A program made the position numbers and the translations under genes. The notes under the pieces are model-generated. The model was not told where the DNA came from, did not search any database, and saw only the letters and a list, made by a program, of their open reading frames with translations. Shown piece after piece: positions 44,514 through 50,828 of a stretch of 64,000 nucleotides of DNA (within the stretch, counting starts at the first letter, position 1; every line of letters begins with the position of its first letter). This DNA is from JANXMY01 sp964251675. Lineage in GTDB: Bacteria; Armatimonadota; Armatimonadia; Armatimonadales; Capsulimonadaceae. The stretch spans positions 24,414 to 88,413 of the forward strand of contig CAXUKS010000014.1 of assembly GCA_964251675.1 (NCBI GenBank), given 5' to 3'.

Positions 44514-45941
44514 ATGTCAGATGTACTTCCCGACACTCCCCCGCTGGCAGCAGTGACTTCGGTTCCCCTGCCCCCTCCCGGCAAATCGGGGCCATTTCGT
44601 GCCCTGCACAACCGCAATTTCCGCCTGTTCTGGTCCGGCCAGCTCGTGTCGCTGATTGGAACCTGGGCGCAAAACCTGGCACAGGGCTGGCTGATCGTGC
44701 TGCTGGTGGACCCCGCCGCTGCCGCGCTGCTGCGGCACGGCGGCAGCGCGGTCGGGTCGGCGGCCGGGGCGCACAACCCCGCCGTGGAAGCGGCGGCAAA
44801 CTTTTATTCCGGCTGGGTCAACTTTGCGAGCGGCCTGCCGATTTTTCTGTTTACGCTCCTTGCCGGAGTTGTCGCGGACCGTGTGGACAAGCGACGGCTG
44901 CTGCTGGTGACGCAAAGCGGCCTGATTGGCTGCGCCCTGGGACTGGGCCTTTTAGTGTCCACGGGCCAGGTGCAAATCTGGCACGTTTTGTTTTTTGCGT
45001 GTTTGTCAGGGCTGTTCGCGGCATTCGATATGCCGACCCGGCAGTCGTTCGTGGCGGAGATGGTCGGCAAAAGCGACCTGCCCTCGGCAGTTGCCCTCAA
45101 TTCCAGCATTTTCAATGCGGCACGGGCGCTCGGTCCTGCCGTGGCCGGGCTGCTGCTGGCGGCCAAAGTGTCGCTGGGAGCGGCATTTCTGGGCAACGCC
45201 GCGCTGTCTCTGGCGGTGATCGTCAGCCTGCTGCTCATTCGTACTGACCACTTGATCCCCGTGCTGTCCAAAGCCGACAACACTGTGCGCGGGGTCTGGA
45301 ACAGCACCCGGGAAGGGTTTTCCTATGTGGCGACAACGCCGACGGTGCGAAATCTGGTCATTCTGGTTGGCTCCTTTGGCCTGTTCGCGTTTTCGTTCAA
45401 CGTGCTGATCCCCGTGTTTGTGCGCTACACGCTGCTGCCGAATGCGTCGGACAAAGTGCAGGTCGCGGCGTTTGGCTTCATGGAAACGGTGCGCGGGGTC
45501 GGGGCGCTCGGCGGGGCGATGACGGTGGCGCTGCTGGGGAACCCGAATCGTCAGCGCAGTATGCTGATGGCGGGCAGCCTGCTGGCAACCGTGGTGCTGG
45601 TGATCTTTGGCCTGACCCGGACGCTCTGGCTGGCGTATGCGACAATGGCGGTGGTATCTTACGGCTTTGTGCTGTGCTTTGCGACGTCGAATACCCTGAT
45701 GCAGCTTCATGTGCCGGACCGCCTGCGCGGGCGGGTGATGAGCATTTACACGCTGATGTTTATCGGGACGGTCCCCTTCGGCTCGCTGTTTGCGGGCTGG
45801 CTGGCCTCCCTGCGCTCGGTTGGCGCTCCGACGACCATTGTGATCTGCGCCGTGATTTCCCTGCTGACCACGCTGTTTGTGGCGTTCCGGCCCGGCGGCC
45901 TGAAGGACATGGATGTGACGCCCCGGCGTGAGGCGGCATGA
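44514..45941 (+). CDS. MFS transporter (MFS_3 / EntS-like)
   Basis: 475 aa with about 12 transmembrane segments. Family marks: FRALHNRNFRLFWSGQLVSL before helix 1, GVVADRVDKRRLLLVTQ between helices 2 and 3, AFDMPTRQSFVAEMVGKSDL, and VPDRLRGRVMSIYTL in the second half. An unusually long periplasmic loop (~66-98, Ala/Gly-rich) separates helices 1 and 2. Members export siderophores or drugs, or have unknown cargo; no biosynthetic genes nearby define one here. Confidence 0.87.
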   Translation: MSDVLPDTPPLAAVTSVPLPPPGKSGPFRALHNRNFRLFWSGQLVSLIGTWAQNLAQGWLIVLLVDPAAAALLRHGGSAVGSAAGAHNPAVEAAANFYSGWVNFASGLPIFLFTLLAGVVADRVDKRRLLLVTQSGLIGCALGLGLLVSTGQVQIWHVLFFACLSGLFAAFDMPTRQSFVAEMVGKSDLPSAVALNSSIFNAARALGPAVAGLLLAAKVSLGAAFLGNAALSLAVIVSLLLIRTDHLIPVLSKADNTVRGVWNSTREGFSYVATTPTVRNLVILVGSFGLFAFSFNVLIPVFVRYTLLPNASDKVQVAAFGFMETVRGVGALGGAMTVALLGNPNRQRSMLMAGSLLATVVLVIFGLTRTLWLAYATMAVVSYGFVLCFATSNTLMQLHVPDRLRGRVMSIYTLMFIGTVPFGSLFAGWLASLRSVGAPTTIVICAVISLLTTLFVAFRPGGLKDMDVTPRREAA

Positions 45942-46007
45942 TTGATCTCACGGCGCGTCGGGGTATAAGCGCCTTGATATTGACTATTTCACAGGAGATT
46001 GACATTC

Positions 46008-46508
46008 ATGGCCGAAGAAACCAAAGACCAAGTTATTCGCTACCTCAATGATGCCTACGCCGCCGAAACCGGCGGGCTGGCGTCCCTCAAAGACCTTGCT
46101 GCCGAGACGACAGATGCCGATGTGCGGCAGGTGGTTCAGGATCATTTGACGGTTACTCAGTCTCAAGCCGACCGTGTCTCCGCACGGATTCTGGCTCTCG
46201 GCGGTGACAAGTCCGAGCCAAAGGGCATTCTGAACGAAGTGCTGGCAAAAGCCAGCGGCCTGCTGAACATTTTTCATTCCAAAGAAGACAAGCAGACCCA
46301 GGATTTGATTAAAGCTTATGCATTTGAGCATTTCGAGATCGGAGCCTACACTTCTCTGGAAGCCTACGCCACCGCCGTCGGTGACAGCGAAACCGCGCAG
46401 CTTGCCAGCACCATTATTGCAGAAGAGCAGGCCGCCGCAGAGCGTTTCCAGCGTTTGATTCCACAGCTCGCTGTGTCGTCGGTGACAAACTCGACCGGAA
46501 CCTTGTAA
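46008..46508 (+). CDS. Ferritin-like DUF892 (YciF-type) protein
   Basis: 166 aa from the ATG with AGGAGA 9 nt upstream (an earlier TTG is less likely). Four-helix bundle with the expected carboxylate/His ligands: LNDAYAAETGGLASL, then FEHFEIGAYTSLEAYA near 105 and IIAEEQAAAERF near 140. YciF-like proteins are induced by stress; their iron role is not settled. Followed by a strong terminator, so monocistronic. Confidence 0.85.
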   Translation: MAEETKDQVIRYLNDAYAAETGGLASLKDLAAETTDADVRQVVQDHLTVTQSQADRVSARILALGGDKSEPKGILNEVLAKASGLLNIFHSKEDKQTQDLIKAYAFEHFEIGAYTSLEAYATAVGDSETAQLASTIIAEEQAAAERFQRLIPQLAVSSVTNSTGTL

Positions 46509-46550
46509 TTCCGTATGCTCTTTTGGGGAGCGGGTATACTGGTCAGCAGG

Positions 46551-46579
46551 GGGGCGGGAATAAAGTCCCGCCCCTTTTT
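46551..46579 (+). terminator. Rho-independent terminator after the DUF892 gene
   Basis: 9-bp stem ggggcggga/tcccgcccc, loop ataaag, then ttttt. Confidence 0.9.
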
Positions 46580-46643
46580 CGTTTGAAAACCACACTTGAA
46601 AAATACAGTCAACTCCCACCTGGTCTGGAAGGACCCAAGAAAC

Positions 46644-47381
46644 GTGACATCTCTACTTCGCCCCTTCATCCGTGTCCGGCCTGCTGTTTTGCTTGCCCTG
46701 ATGCTGACAACCGCCTCTGCTGCCCCGCACGCGGCGTCTGCTGCGCCAGCGTCTTCGGCCCTGAGCGCCGCGCAGAAGGCGAAGGTGTCCTCGCGGCAGG
46801 CTCAATTTCAGAAAGACACGGCCGCCCTTCAGGCGGACAAGAAAATGACGGATGCCCAGAAACAGGCCCGTTACAAAACCATGATGGCGACGATGGACAA
46901 AGATATGCTGGCGATTCTAACTCCCGCCCAGCGAGCCATCGTGCTGAAGCAGCGGGACATCGGGGCAAAGTTCCGGCAGCAGGCGACAGCAATTCAGGCC
47001 AGCAAGACTCTCACCGAAGCCCAGAAGAAAGACCGCCTCGCCACGCTGGCCGCGCAGGCGGACAAAGACACGCTGGCGACCCTGCCCCCGCAGCAGCGGG
47101 CGGAAGTCGTGCAGCGGCGTCAAAAACAGGAGCAGGCACAGGCCCTGAAAGAGCAGCTGGAAAAATCGGAGACCCCTGAGCAGAAAAAGCAGTTTGAAGC
47201 CACAATGACCGATGTGCGGACCAAAGCAGCAGCGATCAGCGCGGACAAGTCACTGTCTGAGGAAGTCAAAGGCCAGAAGCTAACCGATCTGGCAAAGCAG
47301 GCGCAGGCCAAAGATTTGGCCCTGCTGACACCCGCACAGAAAACGATGTATGAAAAGATTCAGGCACTGATCAGGCCGTAG
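46644..47381 (+). CDS. Secreted Spy/CpxP-like helical repeat protein
   Basis: 245 aa from a GTG with AAGGA about 10 nt upstream. Signal peptide RPAVLLALMLTTASAAPHA, then an almost wholly helical, Lys/Gln/Ala-rich chain. Three LTxxQ-like units recur (ILTPAQRAIVLKQRD, TLPPQQRAEVVQRRQ, LLTPAQKTMYEKI), each following a 'DK..LA' segment, with alternating ..LTEAQKKDRL.. units. Spy and CpxP are periplasmic chaperones or stress sensors with LTxxQ motifs. No Cys or lipobox. Confidence 0.7.
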   Translation: MTSLLRPFIRVRPAVLLALMLTTASAAPHAASAAPASSALSAAQKAKVSSRQAQFQKDTAALQADKKMTDAQKQARYKTMMATMDKDMLAILTPAQRAIVLKQRDIGAKFRQQATAIQASKTLTEAQKKDRLATLAAQADKDTLATLPPQQRAEVVQRRQKQEQAQALKEQLEKSETPEQKKQFEATMTDVRTKAAAISADKSLSEEVKGQKLTDLAKQAQAKDLALLTPAQKTMYEKIQALIRP

Positions 47382-47384
47382 ACA

Positions 47385-47420
47385 CTCCCCCTGCCCCCAA
47401 AAATGGAGGCAGGGGAGGGG
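47385..47420. terminator. Bidirectional hairpin between converging genes
   Basis: Stem cccctgcc...ggcagggg with an A-rich loop, placed exactly between the stop of the Spy-like gene (47381) and the stop of the pseudouridine synthase gene (47421). Either a shared terminator or a C/G-tract repeat. Confidence 0.6.
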
Positions 47421-48434
47421 CTAAAACTCAAACGCTTCGTCGAGGCGCCGCAGGAAGTCCAGCAGCTCCCCGATTTCATCCGGCAGGGGCGCATGGAACT
47501 GCATCCGCTGACCGGTGCGCGGGTGGTCGAACGCCAGCGAGTGCGCGTGCAGTGCCTGCCCGTGCAGGCGGCCCAGGAGCGCGTTCAGCGTTTGCAGGGG
47601 AGCGCCCCGAAATAAATCCGCACTGACTTTGTGCGCCCCGCCATAGGTCGCATCGCCGACGACCGGGTACCCTGCGAACGCCGTATGCACCCGGATTTGG
47701 TGCGTCCGCCCCGTCTGCAAAATCGCTTCCGTCCAGCTAAACTCGGCCAGCGGCTCCAGCAGGCGCAGCTCGGTCACCGCCTGCCGCACCCCCGGCGGCA
47801 GCTCATCGCTCATCCCGCCCTGCTCCACCACCGTCATTCGCTTGCGGTCGCCCTGATGCCGCCCGATGGGGGCGTCAATCACGGCGTGCTTGAATGGAAC
47901 ACGCCCCCAGAGCAGCGCATGGTATTTGCGTACCGCCGAACGCTCCCGTATCTGGTCCGACAGGCTGTGATGGGCCAGGTCGTTCTTGGCGACCACTAGA
48001 AGCCCGGACGTGTCTTTGTCCAGCCGATGCACAATGCCGGGCCGCAGCGTCCCGCCGATGCCGGACAGGCTCCCACCGCAGTGCGCCAGCAGGGCATTGA
48101 CCAGCGTGCCCGACTCGGAGCCGGGCGCGGGGTGAACCACCATGCCTTTGGCCTTGTTGACGACAATCAAATCGTCGTCTTCATAGATCACCGACACCGG
48201 CAGGTCTTCCGCCTCCGCCTTGTCCAGCGGCTTGGCCGTCGGCACGTTGACGCTGACTATGTCCCCGTGCCGCGTCTTGTAGCTCGGCTTGCCGGGCGTG
48301 CCGTTGACCAGAACGGCGTGCGTACCAATCAGCCTTTGGACATGGGCACGGGACAGGTGCGCCATCTTTTCAGAGATGTACACATCCAGCCGCATATCCA
48401 CGTCTTCATCGTCTATGTTTAGTGTTTCATTCAA
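47421..48434 (-). CDS. rluD: RluD-family 23S rRNA pseudouridine synthase
   Basis: 337 aa. S4 RNA-binding domain (MRLDVYISEKMAHLSRAHVQ, residues ~14-75), then the RluA catalytic domain with HRLDKDTSGLLV near 133, whose Asp is the nucleophile, and TGRTHQIRVH. It makes pseudouridines in 23S rRNA helix 69 in well-studied relatives. The TTG start at 48434 keeps the residues usually found before the S4 domain; no Shine-Dalgarno is seen. Belongs with the lspA-lgt group upstream. Confidence 0.9.
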   Translation of the reverse strand: MNETLNIDDEDVDMRLDVYISEKMAHLSRAHVQRLIGTHAVLVNGTPGKPSYKTRHGDIVSVNVPTAKPLDKAEAEDLPVSVIYEDDDLIVVNKAKGMVVHPAPGSESGTLVNALLAHCGGSLSGIGGTLRPGIVHRLDKDTSGLLVVAKNDLAHHSLSDQIRERSAVRKYHALLWGRVPFKHAVIDAPIGRHQGDRKRMTVVEQGGMSDELPPGVRQAVTELRLLEPLAEFSWTEAILQTGRTHQIRVHTAFAGYPVVGDATYGGAHKVSADLFRGAPLQTLNALLGRLHGQALHAHSLAFDHPRTGQRMQFHAPLPDEIGELLDFLRRLDEAFEF

Positions 48435-48458
48435 AGTAGTTGTGTTGACGTAAGAGAG

Positions 48459-48643
48459 GCCACGGGTTAAAACCCGAGGCTAAGAGATGCCCACCGTGCA
48501 GAGCACGTCAGACCAGAAGCTCAGCGTTGTTTTCGGTTCCCCACCCATCAACAGTGATGGAGGCCAGAGGGCCATATGTCCTTTTTATTCTTGTGTCCTC
48601 TGGGACACTGGGCTTTTTCGAGCCTCGGGTTTCAACCCGTGGC
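48459..48643. repeat. Multi-palindrome element (R5)
   Basis: Ends gccacgggttaaaacccgag... (48459) and ...ctcgggtttcaacccgtggc (48624), inverted copies of each other with one mismatch. A degenerate CCCCAATTCTGGGG-type half unit (ggttccccacccatcaac..., 48535) and gtcctctgggac lie inside. Confidence 0.75.
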
Positions 48644-48894
48644 ATCTGTGCCATTTTTACCTGTGCGAAGCAAAAATAAGCCCAGGCCGCTCACATAGAA
48701 CGCAGTTGGTAAGAGAAAAAACATCACCCTCGCCACATGAACTCGGTGGGCCAAATCTTCCATTATTGCCTGGCTCCCCGGCCCACGAAGGTGGATGGCT
48801 TCGGGAGAACGCATCAAGAATGCGACAGTCATAACCTAAGATGCAAGACACGCCGCCATGAGTAGCCATAAGAATACTTTGACCAGTGTTCGTG
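48644..48894. other. Non-coding stretch between R5 and lgt
   Basis: About 250 bp. A minus-strand frame of 66 codons contains one hydrophobic segment (VMFFLLPTAFYVSGLGLFLL) but has no ribosome site and no family resemblance; it may be a gene remnant. Confidence 0.3.
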
Positions 48895-49710
48895 TCACCG
48901 CACCGCCGCTTCTAGCGGGCGCGGGGTGGTCAGGTCGTGCTTGGGGCGGCGGCGCAGGATAACCATACCGACGACGGACACGGTTGCCATGCCGAGGCAG
49001 AGTAATTGTACGTCTGTCAGGCCAAAGCCCGCTACATGGGCGACGACATCCGAAGTTGTCCCGGCCCGCCAGATTTCCATGACGAACCGCTCCACCGACG
49101 CGAACAAGATGTACCAGCAGGCAATCTGGCCGTAATAGGCGCGGCGCTTTTCCATCCAGACCAGAGCGCCGAAGAAGACGAGGCTCAGGGCCGTGGCGTA
49201 GAGCTGAGTCGGGTGGCTCGGCGGGGTCAGGATGTTTTCATCGTGGAAGCGGATGCCCCAGGGCATTGCCGTCGGTGCTCCGTAGCAGCAGCCGTTCAGG
49301 AAGCAGCCGACACGGCCAATGGCGTAAGCGATCATCACCGAGGGCGCAAAGGTGTCCGCGACTTTCAGGATGGAAAGGCGCTTCAGGAGGCAGTACCCGA
49401 TGAGAGCCACAAAGCCGCCAATCAGGCCGCCGTGGAACGACAGGCCGCCTTCCCAGACTTTCAGCATACTGGCCGGGTCGGCCCGGTAGGTCGGCCATTC
49501 CAGCAGCACGAACAGCAGCCGCGCCCCGACCACGCCGAGGCCGATCATCCAGATGCCGACATCTAAAACACTGTCCGGGTTGATTTTCGGGTCGTCCTGC
49601 CGTTTGGCGACAGCGTAGGCCCGGCCCAGCGCGACCAGAAAGGCCACCATCAGCACAAGGCCATAGGTGTGAATGACAAAGGAGCCGTGGTGGTACAGTT
49701 CAGGAAACAT
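48895..49710 (-). CDS. lgt: Prolipoprotein diacylglyceryl transferase
   Basis: 271 aa, seven transmembrane segments. Signature GRVGCFLNGCCYG near 130; GGLSFHGGLIGG contains the conserved His, and ERFVMEIWR a conserved acidic/Arg site. Transfers diacylglycerol from phosphatidylglycerol to the lipobox Cys. Its ATG overlaps the lspA stop (TAATG), so the two lipoprotein-processing steps are translationally coupled. Confidence 0.95.
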   Translation of the reverse strand: MFPELYHHGSFVIHTYGLVLMVAFLVALGRAYAVAKRQDDPKINPDSVLDVGIWMIGLGVVGARLLFVLLEWPTYRADPASMLKVWEGGLSFHGGLIGGFVALIGYCLLKRLSILKVADTFAPSVMIAYAIGRVGCFLNGCCYGAPTAMPWGIRFHDENILTPPSHPTQLYATALSLVFFGALVWMEKRRAYYGQIACWYILFASVERFVMEIWRAGTTSDVVAHVAGFGLTDVQLLCLGMATVSVVGMVILRRRPKHDLTTPRPLEAAVR

Positions 49711-50219
49711 TAGTCGTTCACTTCTGCTTTCGATTTTTCTGTCTGCGGCGTTGGCTGCCGTCCGTAAAAGAGCGCGAGCAGGCCGACACCCGTACAGATT
49801 GCCGTGTCTGCGAGGTTAAAAATCGGAAACGTCCAATCCCGGTGCGGCCCGGCATAGAGCGCGAGAAAGTCAATCACATGGCCGAGCCGCACCCGGTCCA
49901 GCAAATTGCCCAGCGCCCCGCCGAGCGGCAGGGCCAGCGCAAACCCCAGCAGGCGCGGCAGCGGCATCGGAGCACGGGCGCTGTAAACGACAATTGCCAC
50001 GGCAGCAATGCCAGCCGCCAGCGCCAAAATCTGCGTCCCATGCGGCAGGATGCCGAACGCGCCGCCGGTGTTGACATTGAACCAGAGCGCGAAAAAGCCG
50101 GGAATCAATTCCAGCCCCTCTTCGGGCCAGTAGACGTGCGCGTGCAGCACCCAGAGCTTGCTGGCTTGATCGGCGAGGAGCACCCCCAGGGCCAGACTGT
50201 ACAGGCCGAGGCGTGTCAT
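49710..50219 (-). CDS. lspA: Lipoprotein signal peptidase (signal peptidase II)
   Basis: 169 aa from the ATG of MTRLGLY; upstream codons belong to the repeat element. Conserved LLADQASKLWV, FNVNTGGAFGI, the catalytic Asp of GNLLDRVRLGHVIDF and the second catalytic Asp in FNLADTAI. Four membrane helices. Removes signal peptides after Lgt action. Located in the ileS-lspA-lgt-rluD group. Confidence 0.95.
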   Translation of the reverse strand: MTRLGLYSLALGVLLADQASKLWVLHAHVYWPEEGLELIPGFFALWFNVNTGGAFGILPHGTQILALAAGIAAVAIVVYSARAPMPLPRLLGFALALPLGGALGNLLDRVRLGHVIDFLALYAGPHRDWTFPIFNLADTAICTGVGLLALFYGRQPTPQTEKSKAEVND

Positions 50220-50242
50220 GGGTGCTGGCTCCGCAGGACGGA

Positions 50243-50376
50243 CACGGGGCTGAACCCCCGTGCTTTGAAGGGCAGTTCCCCGCCTGCGCGGGCATAGGAT
50301 AAGGCCATTGCCCAAACTCTTCGCCCGCGCAGGCGGGGGCTTGCACTTTTAAAGCACGGGGGTTCAGCCCCGTGAA
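50243..50376. repeat. Long nested inverted repeat (R6) between dksA-like gene and lspA
   Basis: Outer arms cacggggctgaacccccgtg... (50243) and its complement ending 50374; each is also self-palindromic. Inner arms cgcctgcgcgggc (50281) and gcccgcgcaggcggg (50322). Ends 12 nt from the stop of the DksA-like gene. Confidence 0.85.
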
Positions 50377-50387
50377 GATTGTCTGCG

Positions 50388-50762
50388 CTACCCTGCAAGC
50401 GTGTTCTCTTCCTGCTCAACAGTCAGTGCGGCATACGGGACCACTTCCAGGCGCTCTTCGGGGATCGGCGTGCCGTCAAAGTCCGACAGGCCATAGGTCC
50501 CCTCGTCCATTTTGACCAGCGCCCGGTTGACTTTCGCCAGCATCCGGTCGAAGTTCTCAATCGCGGCCTGATCACGCTCGCGGTCGAACAGCTCGGTCGC
50601 CTCATCGGCGGGGCTGTTCATGTCGCCGTGCGACATCTCGCCCGAGGCATCAGTCCGCATATTTTCGCGGTCCTCGTCGGCATACTGCTTGCGCTCTTTT
50701 TCCAGCCGCGCCTTTTCGTCGTCAAGCAGTTGTTTAAAGTGCGCCAGTTTTTCTTCGGTCAT
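50388..50762 (-). CDS. DksA/TraR-like protein lacking zinc-finger cysteines
   Basis: 124 aa. Coiled-coil region 1-85 with the DksA-like acidic tip (SPADEATELFDRERDQA), then YGLSDFDGTPIPEERLEVVP, the exact context of the C4 zinc finger (YGxCxxCGxxIxxxRLxxxP), but the cysteines are replaced by Ser/Asp/Glu; no Cys occurs in the protein. Cys-poor DksA variants function without zinc in some bacteria. Encoded between ileS and lspA. AAAGG precedes the ATG. Confidence 0.85.
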   Translation of the reverse strand: MTEEKLAHFKQLLDDEKARLEKERKQYADEDRENMRTDASGEMSHGDMNSPADEATELFDRERDQAAIENFDRMLAKVNRALVKMDEGTYGLSDFDGTPIPEERLEVVPYAALTVEQEENTLAG

Positions 50763-50785
50763 CAGTGAGCCTTTCAGGGCAAAAA

Positions 50786-50815
50786 GTAGGGGCAGGGCTT
50801 GCCCCTGCCCTCTTC
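50786..50815 (-). terminator. Hairpin beyond the ileS stop
   Basis: Stem gggcagg/cctgccc type; on the minus strand it is followed by CTACTTTTTG. Similar unit at 7128-7157. Plausible terminator or attenuator between ileS and the DksA-like gene. Confidence 0.55.
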
Positions 50816-50828
50816 GGGTATTTCTCTG

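Noticed and set aside
48632..48832. 66-codon minus-strand frame with one hydrophobic helix
   Set aside because: No ribosome site, partly overlaps repeat R5, and no recognisable family; left as non-coding.
48487..48834. 115-codon plus-strand frame
   Set aside because: Runs through the repeat element R5 and has composition typical of chance frames.
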